Shown here: in pieces, positions 56,579 to 64,000 of the stretch
How the letters are laid out: the number at the start of each line of letters is the position of its first letter
Numbering within the stretch: the first letter of the stretch is position 1
Source: Spiroplasma endosymbiont of Labia minor
GTDB taxonomy: Bacteria > Bacillota_I > Bacilli_A > Mycoplasmatales > Mycoplasmataceae
Reading direction: 5' to 3'
NCBI RefSeq assembly: GCF_964019845.1
Contig: NZ_OZ026465.1
Span: forward strand, 248,001-312,000
DNA: 64,000 bases
The notes under the pieces: model-generated
Seen by the model: the letters and a program-made list of their open reading frames with translations, nothing else
What the model was told of the DNA's origin: nothing
The model's database searches: none
Program-made: the position numbers and the translations under genes

Positions 56579-58075
56579 ACAAATCGATATAATAGAAAAA
56601 AATGAAAGAAAATTATTAACCGTTGAAGAACAAAAGAAACTTAAAAATTTGAAATTGAATGTTACTTGATATAAAGTTCAAGATTTTAAAGGAATAGTAA
56701 AAGCTGCGTTACCAATTTTTATTCAATTATTTTTTGATTTACTAATTACACAAATAAATATGATAATGATTTCTTGATATAAAGATGGAGCATATTTTCC
56801 GGTTGTATCTAAAATAACGGTTGCATTTACTTTTTTGCAATTTACACCAAGTTTTGTAGCATCTGGAACTTTGATTGTGTGTGGTAATTTAATTGGTCAG
56901 AGAAGATATTCTGAATTAAATCAAGTTATAATATCTGGAGTAATTATTAATTTTTTAATTTGTTGTGGAATTTATACTATTGTTGCTTTATTAAGTGAAT
57001 ATTTGCTAGAAACAATGGGTGCACAAAATGTAGCAATTGAAAATGTTAACGGTCAAATTGTTGAAATCAATGAACTCCAATTTGCACAAAAATATTATTA
57101 TGTTTTATTAACTAGACTCGTTATTATGTCTATTGCGCAAGTTTATATTTCTGCACTACAAGCAATCAAGAAATCGATTCATGTTACTATTGGTGCTGTT
57201 ATTTCCAATTTTATAGATGCAACAATTGTTTCTATAATGTTATTTGCTGCTAAAATAAATCCATTTTGAATTTCTTTATCTATTCCTATAGCTGGTTTAT
57301 TTCAATTAATTTATATGTATATCATTGCAAATAAACTTATAGATCACAAAACCAATTCTGGTTTTTTTAAGAATATTAAATTACTTTTTGTAAAAGAAAC
57401 ATTAAGAATGGGATTTCCAATGACTATTGAAATGGGCTTATGAAATGTTGCGAATTTAATTTCCAATGTTGCAATAGCTCATTTGGGTAGTGATGCAAAT
57501 ACATATTATGAACAAAATAAATGATTAGAATTTCATAGAGCAATTAATAGTATTCAGCAATACACCATGATTTTAATGATTTCTATAGCTACTGTAACAT
57601 CTGTTAGAGTATCAACAAAAATAGGCCAAAAAGATTTGGATGGAGCATATGAGGAAGGCATTAATTGTTGAAAACTTCAGTTTATATTGCAAGTATTTCA
57701 GCTGTTGTTTTAATTTTTTTAACTTGGCCATTATTAAAAGCTTTTAATCAACCAACTGAATTAATAAATACATGAGGTTATATTTTAATGGCTATCATTG
57801 GTGTTAAATGCATTTTTGATACAGTTAATTTATCAATTTTAAGGGCATTATGATCTACGGGTGATTTGTATTTTCCATTAATTGTCTCAATTTTTACAAT
57901 GTATTTTGGTCAAGTGGCTATTCCATTTATTTTTATTTATGGTTTCAATATTTTACATGGTTTGGGTTTGGTTTTTGCATATATTGGTTATTTGGTTGAT
58001 CCTTTTTTAAGAGCAATGATTTATCCTATAAGATGAATAAAAGGTACTTGAAGAAAAAAAGTAAGATTAGTTTAA
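56571..58075 (+). pseudogene. MATE-family multidrug exporter, frameshifted in an A run
   Basis: ATG 56571 opens a MATE transporter: GIVKAALPIFIQLFFDLLITQINMIMIS, then QFTPSFVASGTLIVCGNLIGQRRY, and ETLRMGFPMTIEMGLWNVANLISNVAI at the second half. The frame stops at TAA 57711 after about 380 codons. The remaining four helices (TSVYIASISAVVLIFLTWPLLKAF to VAIPFIFIYGFNILHGLGLVFAYIGYLVDP-like) continue in the -1 frame to TAA 58073. The break is at 57669-57675 (TTGAAAACTTC), where one additional A would repair it. Without repair the product loses its C-terminal helices. Confidence 0.78.
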
Positions 58076-58103
58076 AAAACATAAATAAAGATTATTATTT
58101 GTG

Positions 58104-58109
58104 TATAAT
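58104..58109 (+). promoter_or_regulatory. TATAAT -10 box of greA
   Basis: TATAAT lies 32 bases before ATG 58141, with the Shine-Dalgarno AGAGGTG between. No strong -35 is visible. Confidence 0.5.
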
Positions 58110-58140
58110 ACTATAGTTGATTAAGTAGAGGTGTCTTTAT

Positions 58141-58614
58141 ATGGAAAATGAAATTATTTTAACCGCTGAAGGTTTACAGGAATTAAAAACAGAACTTAAA
58201 AATTTAATTGATAATGTGCGACCACAAGTAATTGAAGAATTAGTTGAAGCACGTGCTCAAGGTGATTTATCTGAAAATGCAGATTATGATGCTGCAAGAA
58301 ACAGACAAGCGGAAGTTGAAGCTAGAATTAAAGAATTAGAAGCAATGGTGGTTAAAGCTACTGTAATTGAAAAAGATTCTGTAACAAATCATGATTTAGT
58401 AAAAGTTGGTTCAACTGTAACATTCAAAAATTTAAATGATAAAACTGAAATGATTGTAAAAATTGTAGGTCAGGTTGAAGCAGATCCTTTTGAAAATAAA
58501 ATTTCAAATGAATCGCAATTGGCAAAAGCAATGTTAGGTCAAAAAAAAGGAACAACAACAGATGTAAGAGAAGTTCGTGTTCCATATAAAATTCAAATAA
58601 TTAATGTAGAATAA
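58141..58614 (+). CDS. greA: Transcription elongation factor GreA
   Basis: This 157-residue factor rescues backtracked RNA polymerase. It starts with ILTAEGLQELKTELKNLIDNVRPQVIEELVEARAQGDLSENADYDAAR, the coiled-coil with the acidic tip (D-LSENADYD) that reaches the catalytic site. The C-terminal FKBP-like domain is VKVGSTVTFKNLNDKTEM and ISNESQLAKAMLGQKKG. The usual length and the strong Shine-Dalgarno support the call. Confidence 0.95.
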   Translation: MENEIILTAEGLQELKTELKNLIDNVRPQVIEELVEARAQGDLSENADYDAARNRQAEVEARIKELEAMVVKATVIEKDSVTNHDLVKVGSTVTFKNLNDKTEMIVKIVGQVEADPFENKISNESQLAKAMLGQKKGTTTDVREVRVPYKIQIINVE

Positions 58615-58644
58615 TAATGTTTAAAGGCATTATTTTTTTATTTT
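58613..58644 (+). terminator. Terminator of greA
   Basis: AATAATG pairs with CATTATT around TTTAAAGG, followed by TTTTTATTTT. It overlaps the greA stop. Confidence 0.75.
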
Positions 58645-58660
58645 CACAAGGAGATATTTA

Positions 58661-59527
58661 ATGATAATTTTCAGTACCTTTAAAGATAATAAACCAATTC
58701 TATTTTTAGTAACCACACCAATTGGTAATTTGAATGATATTAGTAATAGAGCAATAGATACACTAAAAATAGTTGACATAATATTGTGTGAAGATACAAG
58801 GCAATCAATGATTTTACTTCAAAAATATAATATTAAAAAACCTTTAATATCTTTGCATAAATATAATGAAATTGAAAAAGCAAAAAAAATAAATGATTAT
58901 TTGATATTAAAAAAAAATATAGCTTTGATTTCAGATGCTGGAGTTCCAGTAATTTCTGATCCAGGATCGTATCTTTTAAATGAATTATACAAAATGAATA
59001 ATGATTTTTCTGTGTGTCCAATAGGGGCTGGACCTGCATATATACATGCTCTAATAATTTCTGGTTGAATAAATAAAAATAATTATTTTGGTGGTTTTTT
59101 GCCACACAAAACATCTGAAATTATTAAAGAATTTAAAAAAATTAAAAAATTTGATATGACTACTGTTTGTTATTATGAATCGGTACATAGAATTTTATCG
59201 ACTATTTCGCTTGCAAAACAAATACTTGGCAATGATACAAAAATTATTATTGGAAGAGAAATAACCAAAATTAATGAACAATTTATTATTGGAACACTTG
59301 CAGAAATAGATCAATATTTTAATTTTGAAAATAAAAGTGTTATAAAAGGTGAGTTTGTTATTTTGTTTACTGATTTTGAAAAAAATACTGTAAATGAAGA
59401 AATTATTAAATTAAAAATTTCTGAATATAAATTACAAAATAAAAATAACAAAGAAATTATTAGTATTATCATTGATGAATTCAAATTATCCAAAAATTAT
59501 ATTTCAAATCTAGTTTATAAATCATAA
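58661..59527 (+). CDS. rsmI: 16S rRNA (cytidine-1402-2'-O)-methyltransferase
   Basis: This 288-residue SAM-dependent enzyme of the tetrapyrrole methylase fold methylates C1402 in the decoding centre. AAGGAGAT precedes ATG 58661. Marks are LFLVTTPIGNLNDISNRAIDTLK, CEDTRQSMILLQKYNI, ALISDAGVPVISDPGSYL, PIGAGPAYIHALIISG and YYESVHRILSTI, then GREITKINEQF. One TGA Trp at 59066. The C-terminal helix bundle is present (KNNKEIISIIIDEFKLSKNYI). Confidence 0.92.
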
Positions 59528-59559
59528 TTTTTTATATAAAAAAATGGAGGTGAATATAG

Positions 59560-59796
59560 ATGAAAGAATTAACAAATGTTGAAATGAATCACACAATAGG
59601 AGGAGCTAGTATATCTGGATCATTTATATCTGGTATTGCAGATATCATAGATTCTATTACGGGATTTACAGAAGCAATTGCAGGAATAGTCTTTGAGTTT
59701 ACACATTCAAATCAAATAAATGGGCCATTTCAAAATGGTGACGTAAAATTTACTATAGATAATTCTTCTAATGTGAATTATAATCAATTTGCATAG
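59560..59796 (+). CDS. Double-glycine leader peptide precursor (bacteriocin-like)
   Basis: This 78-residue precursor is led by an excellent AATGGAGGTGA. Its first 15 residues, MKELTNVEMNHTIGG, match the class II bacteriocin leader (E-L, E-M, hydrophobic steps, Gly-Gly before the cut). The predicted mature peptide is 63 residues: a Gly/Ser/Ile-rich hydrophobic helix (SGSFISGIADIIDSITGFTEAIAGIVFEF) followed by a polar tail. Such leaders are cut and exported by ABC transporters with a C39 peptidase. No such transporter or immunity gene lies in the window. Activity against other microbes is inference. Confidence 0.7.
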   Translation: MKELTNVEMNHTIGGASISGSFISGIADIIDSITGFTEAIAGIVFEFTHSNQINGPFQNGDVKFTIDNSSNVNYNQFA

Positions 59797-59843
59797 TTTC
59801 TGTTTATTTTTGTATTAAAAAAAGTTAGTATAAATATGGTTAT

Positions 59844-59918
59844 ACCCTTGTAGCTCAGTGATAGAGCAATCGCCTCCTAAGCGATAGGCCAAGAGTTTGA
59901 ATCTCTTCAAGGGTGCCA
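59844..59918 (+). tRNA. trnR: tRNA-Arg (CCT)
   Basis: Acceptor ACCCTTG pairs with CAAGGGT, discriminator G and encoded CCA follow. D arm GCTC...GAGC, anticodon stem ATCGC/GCGAT with loop CTCCTAA gives anticodon CCT (Arg AGG), and T arm AAGAG-TTTGAAT-CTCTT. The cloverleaf is complete. Confidence 0.9.
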
Positions 59919-59985
59919 TTTTTTATTTTCTGTAGTTTTTCTGTATTTCTTAAAAATTAGAAAAATCAACAACCACGGATAAACG

Positions 59986-60014
59986 ACCTGCAAAAATGCG
60001 GGTTTATTTTTTTC
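59986..60014 (+). terminator. Terminator downstream of tRNA-Arg
   Basis: ACCTGCA / TGCGGGT with a G-U pair, followed by TTATTTTTTTC. Confidence 0.65.
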
Positions 60015-60016
60015 TT

Positions 60017-60060
60017 AAGAAATGCTATAATAGTAACGAAATACTATTATAGCATTTCTT
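60017..60060. repeat. Perfect 19-bp inverted repeat
   Basis: AAGAAATGCTATAATAGTA (60017-60035) and its exact complement (60042-60060) flank the loop ACGAAA; T-rich sequence follows on the + strand. The stem is unusually long and fully paired. It contains TATAAT and lies between two terminator-like elements. It may be a bidirectional terminator or an element end. Confidence 0.7.
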
Positions 60061-60167
60061 TTTATTTTGATTGATAGCATAAATTGAATCTATGTAAATT
60101 TAAATTAATCTATATTTATTAAAATTAATTATCAAATATTTAATATAAAAAGGAGATTTTTAGAAAA

Positions 60168-60724
60168 ATGAAAAAAATTTTAGAAATATTAGCAGCAATT
60201 AGTCTTGTGTCTGCAGGATAAGCAACAACAATTGCATGTCGTGAAGTTTCATTAAATAATAATGAAGAGTCATCTGGAGGGATTGATGATTCAGTCGGAA
60301 ATGGTGGTAAAATTGAAGATAATACTGTTGATGGTGGTGTTGGCTCTTTTTTTCAATTTGAAAATGAATTAGTCATTGTTGGCACGGATACCGTTCAATT
60401 TATCAACTAACAGATCAAGGTAAAATTGATACATCAGTAGGTGGTGGAACTGGTAAGTTAGAAGATAATACTGTTAAAATGAATATTGAAAAATTAATTA
60501 GACTTTCAAATGGCGTTGTTTTAGCTGTAGGAAATTCAGGAGTTATTTACAAATTAACAGATCAAGGTACAATTGATACTTCTGTTGGTAATGGAACTGG
60601 TATTGTAGAAAATAAAACTTTTGATAATCCCATAACATCAGTTATTCAACTTTCAAATGGAATAATTTTAGCTGGAACTTGAAATAATGGTGAAGATGCT
60701 TCAATTTATAAATTAATAAACTAG
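60168..60724 (+). pseudogene. Repeat lipoprotein, broken third copy
   Basis: AAAGGAGA precedes ATG 60168. The signal region reads MKKILEILAAISLVSAG, then TAA 60219, then ATTIAC, so a stop sits just before what would be the lipobox. A second lesion, a one-base loss near 60393-60400 (GGATACCGTTCA where GGATAC-GGTTCA is expected from paralogs), shifts to the -1 frame. The remaining repeats (IYKLTDQGTIDTSVG, VIQLSNGIILAGT) run to TAG 60722. It is a short member of the family seen at 1-1052 and 5182-6446. Confidence 0.75.
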
Positions 60725-60837
60725 TATTATTTTTATTTTTTTATATTTTGTAAAAATGATGTAAGCAAGCAATTAGTAATTTAAATATTGTATAAATTTA
60801 TTAAAATTAGCATAATCCAGTAGGAGGAATTTAGATA

Positions 60838-61236
60838 ATGAAAAAAATAGGAAGTATAATTAATGGCATTTGGGGTGTTGTACTCGCAATATTATCAATA
60901 ATTTTTGTAGTTAAATTTCAAGATTTATATAAAGACGATGGTTCATTTTGAGCAGGATTCGCAATATATTTATTATTATCTGTTGTGATAGCTTTATTTT
61001 GTTTCTTACATTTTTTTGGAGCAAATAAGGTTTTTGGCTTAATTGGTGTAATTTGTTCTATTGTGATCGTAGTTGTTTTTATAATACAGGCGTGAGGAAC
61101 ATCTTGAAAATTCTTTTATGCTTGAGGTGCAGCTTCTACAGATGATTTTTTATCAGGTTTAGCATCAGCATCTCACATTTTAACGGGAGTAATTTTTTCT
61201 GTAGGAACAACGATTTTTTTTGTAAATAAAAATTAA
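60838..61236 (+). CDS. Four-helix membrane protein of unknown function
   Basis: This 132-residue protein has TAGGAGGAA before ATG 60838. Four hydrophobic segments are seen: IWGVVLAILSIIFVVKF, GFAIYLLLSVVIALFCFLHFFG, VFGLIGVICSIVIVVVFIIQ and HILTGVIFSVGTTIFFV. Four TGA Trp codons hide it under the standard code. A terminator follows. It sits alone between the broken lipoprotein and the rplU leader. I do not recognise a family. Confidence 0.7.
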
Positions 61237-61249
61237 TTATATTTTAATT

Positions 61250-61281
61250 CTGTATCTTATTGATACAGTTTTTATTTTTTT
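61250..61281 (+). terminator. Terminator after the four-helix membrane protein
   Basis: CTGTATC / GATACAG with loop TTATT is followed by TTTTTATTTTTTT. Confidence 0.85.
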
Positions 61282-61305
61282 ATTGAATTATTATTAAATA
61301 AAATA

Positions 61306-61335
61306 TTGCTTTTTTATTTTATATTTATGTATAAT
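61306..61335 (+). promoter_or_regulatory. Promoter of rplU-prp-rpmA
   Basis: TTGCTT and TATAAT are 18 bases apart. The start of transcription would be about 61342, at the beginning of the L21 leader. Confidence 0.65.
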
Positions 61336-61340
61336 AAATA

Positions 61341-61432
61341 ACGGTTGGCAGTTTCAACCGCTCTTTTGTGTGCACCGAAAGTTTCTTAAGTGAACGCATA
61401 CAAGGCGAGTCTATACTGAAAGGAAAATTAAT
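61341..61432 (+). promoter_or_regulatory. Ribosomal protein L21 leader
   Basis: This roughly 90-base leader has GCGGTTGAAA-type pairing: CGGTTG/CAACCG in CGGTTGGCAGTTTCAACCG, then TGTGTGCACCGAAAG and TGAACGCATACAAGGCGAGTC. It matches the layout of the L21 leader RNA known in Firmicutes, which controls rplU operons. The Rfam match is from memory and has not been computed. Confidence 0.65.
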
Positions 61433-61783
61433 ATGTTTGCAATTATCAAAACTGGTGGGAAACAAATTAAAGTACAAAAAGATGATGAAATTTTTATTGA
61501 ATTATTGAATGAAGATGAAAATACTAAAGTTACGTTTAATGAAGTACTAATGATTGATGATAAAATAGGTGCACCTTTTATTAAGGGCGCAACTGTTACT
61601 GGTACAATAATTAAAAATGGAAAAGATAAAAAAATACGTGTTATTAGATATCATTCTAAAAAAAATATTAGAAAAGTTTATGGTCATAGACAACCGTACA
61701 CAAAAATAAAAATTGATGCAATATCTACTGGTGCTTCAGCAACAAAAAAAGTTACAACTCAAGTACCAGAAGCTTCTGAATAA
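61433..61783 (+). CDS. rplU: 50S ribosomal protein L21
   Basis: This 116-residue protein with GAAAGGAAA before ATG 61433 begins FAIIKTGGKQIKVQKDDEIFIE, with KVTFNEVLMIDDKIGAPFIKGATVTG and the RHYSKK/HRQPYTKIKI end; all are L21 marks. It is first in the rplU-prp-rpmA operon. Confidence 0.95.
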   Translation: MFAIIKTGGKQIKVQKDDEIFIELLNEDENTKVTFNEVLMIDDKIGAPFIKGATVTGTIIKNGKDKKIRVIRYHSKKNIRKVYGHRQPYTKIKIDAISTGASATKKVTTQVPEASE

Positions 61784-61786
61784 TTA

Positions 61787-62095
61787 ATGATAAAAGTTAA
61801 TATTTCAAAAAAAGGATCATTAATTGATTTTATTAAAATTTCAGGGCATGCTAAATTTGGCGATTATGGTCAAGATTTAGTATGTGCTGGAGTTACAGCA
61901 ATAACTTCAGGTACTTTAAATGCACTTGACACTCTTTTTGCGGGAAAAACAAATATCAAAATTAAAGATAATTTAATAGAAATTGATGTTTTAGTATCAT
62001 CAGAAGAATTACAGTTATTATTTCAACTAATGATTATTCAATTAAAAACAATTGAAGTACAATATAAAGAAAATTTAAAAATTAAGGAGGTTTAA
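61787..62095 (+). CDS. prp: Ribosomal-processing cysteine protease Prp
   Basis: This 102-residue protease trims the N-terminus of L27. The catalytic His21 in [12 protein letters not shown] and Cys33 in [13 protein letters not shown] are both present with normal spacing. It starts 3 bases after rplU and ends 2 bases before rpmA, the order typical for Firmicutes that make an extended L27. Confidence 0.93.
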   Translation: MIKVNISKKGSLIDFIKISGHAKFGDYGQDLVCAGVTAITSGTLNALDTLFAGKTNIKIKDNLIEIDVLVSSEELQLLFQLMIIQLKTIEVQYKENLKIKEV

Positions 62096-62097
62096 TT

Positions 62098-62418
62098 ATG
62101 CGATTTTTATTAGGTTTACAATTCTTTGCTTCTAAAAAAGGAGTTGGATCAACAAGAAACGGGCGCGATTCTGAATCAAAAAGACTTGGACAAAAAATTT
62201 CAGATGGTCAATTTGCAAATGCTGGTTCAATTATTTTTCGTCAAAGAGGAACAAAAATTCATCCAGGAATAAACGTTGGTCGTGGAGGAGATGACACTCT
62301 TTTTGCTCTAATTTCGGGAATTGTTAAGTATGAACGCTTTGGCAAAAATAGAAAAAGAGCAACTGTTATACCACAAACAGAAGCGATTACAAGCAAAACA
62401 AAAAAATCAGAAAAATAA
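62098..62418 (+). CDS. rpmA: 50S ribosomal protein L27, N-terminally extended
   Basis: AAGGAGGT precedes ATG 62098. The 106-residue product begins with the extension [10 protein letters not shown] before [15 protein letters not shown]. The cut after FF is the Prp site, which exposes the L27 tail that enters the peptidyl transferase centre. [27 protein letters not shown] is the L27 core. The C-terminus is basic. Confidence 0.95.
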   Translation: MRFLLGLQFFASKKGVGSTRNGRDSESKRLGQKISDGQFANAGSIIFRQRGTKIHPGINVGRGGDDTLFALISGIVKYERFGKNRKRATVIPQTEAITSKTKKSEK

Positions 62419-62430
62419 TACATTAATTTA

Positions 62431-62455
62431 AAATCGTGTTTCACACGATTTTTTT
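62431..62455 (+). terminator. Terminator of rplU-prp-rpmA operon
   Basis: AAATCGTG / CACGATTT with a loop TTTCA and a T run. Confidence 0.85.
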
Positions 62456-62491
62456 GTTATTATTTAGTTAGACATGAAGGGGATGTGAAAT

Positions 62492-63430
62492 ATGAATTTC
62501 TGATGATATATAATTATTGTAATTATTATTTCGCTTTTCTCTGGTGGTGGCGGAATTTTTGGAAGAAAACGCAATCAAAATAATAAACAACGTGAAGAAA
62601 AAAAGAGAATGTCTTTAAATCAATTAAATGATTATTTTCAAAATATTAAAAATACAGTTGTCTCTAATAATCAAAAAGAAATTAACGTTAAAGGATATGA
62701 TGTTAATTTCAAATTATTGAATTATCCATTTCATATTTCATTGCAGAATATGGAAAATTACTTAAATAATCATGTAGAAGATTTAAATTCTGATATGGAA
62801 ATAATTAAAAAACAAATTGTAGAAATATCAACTAAAATGGAAACGATATTTAAAAAATATGAATCACAATTTTTGCAAGAAATTGATCGCATTTTAAATG
62901 GTATGCCTATTGAAGGTGATTGAGTCTATATTATCGGTAATGCATATAGCGAATATTATTCAAAATTTTTATTAATAGCAATTGATTACTTAGCAGAAGA
63001 CATTTATCCATTTCTGTTCAATAAATTATATAAAAAATCCGCAAATATAAAAAAAATTAAGTATTCATCGGAAGAGGAATATTTCTCATCAAGATTAGAT
63101 AATATTGAGACAATAATGAAAGCGGATTTTAATAGCATCTTTGAAGATTTGGTTATGAATTTAAATATTTTTTTCTTTAAAAAAAGACAAGACCAAAATT
63201 ATGATAATTACGATAATTCTAATGTCAATGTTAAAGATAATTCTGATTTTCATTCGTATGAGGTTTTGGGTTTAAACTCATTTGCTACAAACGCAGAGAT
63301 AAAAAAAAGATATCGAGAACTTGCAAAAAAATATCATCCAGATACTTCGGTAATTCCAAATTCCAAAGAAAAAATGTTAGAAATCAATGTAGCATATGAA
63401 AAAATTAAAAAAAATAGAAATATAAAATAA
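62492..63430 (+). CDS. Membrane-anchored DnaJ-domain protein
   Basis: This 312-residue protein has GAAGGGGAT upstream of ATG 62492. An N-terminal helix ([20 protein letters not shown]) is followed by a helical, charged middle ([17 protein letters not shown]) without recognised domain and a C-terminal J domain: [32 protein letters not shown] with HPD at 282-284. J domain at the C-terminus resembles membrane J-proteins of the DjlA kind that recruit DnaK. TGA codons are Trp. Not DnaJ itself, because Cys-rich and G/F regions are absent. Confidence 0.8.
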
Positions 63431-63453
63431 TTTTAAATATTAGGAGTGATAAT

Positions 63454-64000
63454 ATGTTTGAAATAAACTTAAATAAATTACAAGGAAAATATTTTGAAGA
63501 AGCTTTAGAACAAATAAAAGAAATTGTCAAAATTCCATCATATAGATCAGAACCAACTGCAAGTGCTCCATATGGAGAAAATACTTTAAAATCATTAGAT
63601 TTTGCATTAGACTTGGCTGAAAAAATTGGTTTTACAAAAATAGTTAAAGATAAAAAGAATCGTTATGGTTATGCCGAAATAGGAAACGCAAAAGAAATGA
63701 TGGGTATATTATGCCACTTAGATGTTGTTCCGCCAGGTAATATTAATCAATGAGTTACAAATCCGTTTGAACCAATAATTAAAGATGGCAAATTAATTGG
63801 TCGTGGCGTATTTGATGATAAAGGTCCGACTATTATTAACATGTTTGCTGTAAAATACTTAATTGATCATAACTTTTTGGCAGATTATAGAATACGTATG
63901 ATTTTTGGTACGGCAGAAGAAACAGATTGAGATGATATGAATGCATATGTTGCAAATGAAGAACATCCAGCATTTGGATATACACCAGATGGTGAATTTC
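63454..64000 (+). CDS. pepV: PepV/Sapep-type dipeptidase (M20 family), 3' end outside window
   Basis: ATTAGGAGTG precedes ATG 63454; the frame runs off the window after 182 residues. It begins ALEQIKEIVKIPSYRSEP, with the first metal ligand in GILCHLDVVPPG and the D-D-K-G site in GRGVFDDKGPTIINMFAV, then IFGTAEETDWDDMNAY. These are hallmarks of M20 dipeptidases that cut Xaa-His or other dipeptides in the cytosol. The rest is not visible. Confidence 0.85.

Overview
The window comes from a wall-less, AT-rich mollicute that reads UGA as tryptophan. Dozens of conserved genes (rplT, potB, metK, ftsK, uvrC, phoU and others) are open only if TGA is sense, and these TGAs fall at Trp positions. A FakA/Asp23 cluster, a PotCD fusion, a PstC-PstA fusion, ylxM-ftsY, a SAM-I riboswitch and Prp-processed L27 point to the Spiroplasma/Entomoplasma/Mesoplasma side of the class. 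That placement is inference. Nearly all genes lie on the + strand. The exceptions are a small membrane protein (6.7 kb), rpmB, one lipoprotein (27.7 kb), trpS and a rhodanese.

1-14 kb is accessory. It holds two members of a lipoprotein family with repeats like the delta-60 family (one frameshifted), a MarR regulator with a YhgE/Pip membrane protein, a damaged pgsA, the polyamine importer potA-potB-potCD, and a tandem array of four small paralogous membrane proteins of which two are broken. 14-28 kb is housekeeping: tRNA-Cys, divergent rpmB / asp23-fakA, a 12-cysteine mini-protein, plsX-rnc-smc and the phosphate system pstS-pstCA-pstB-phoU. 28-42 kb carries ftsY-ylxM-ymdB, a hydrolase without its catalytic serine, a SAM-riboswitch-controlled metK-cutC, infC-rpmI-rplT behind an attenuator-like leader, ogt, an ABC exporter, trpS, nadK, an EIIB-like protein, a short-chain dehydrogenase, a rhodanese and an RNase J-like protein that has lost its metal ligands.

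42.5-45.6 kb is a redox cassette: an HTH regulator with a perfect 10-bp inverted-repeat operator, an Old Yellow Enzyme, an aldo/keto reductase with three stops, and a frameshifted nitroreductase. It is flanked by two near-identical terminator hairpins. 46-58 kb has an APC permease behind a long leader, ftsK, a RavA/ViaA-like ATPase and VWA pair, uvrC and a frameshifted MATE exporter. 58-64 kb has greA, rsmI, a double-glycine-leader peptide, tRNA-Arg, a third and broken repeat lipoprotein, the rplU-prp-rpmA operon behind an L21 leader, a membrane-anchored J-protein and the start of a PepV-type dipeptidase.

Two themes recur. First, many genes are disrupted by one stop or one-base indel: pgsA, two repeat lipoproteins, two of the array genes, the aldo/keto reductase, the nitroreductase and the MATE gene. 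Several indels sit in A runs, so read errors must be excluded before calling decay. Second, several proteins keep their fold but have lost catalytic residues (RNase J-like, alpha/beta hydrolase, EIIB-like).
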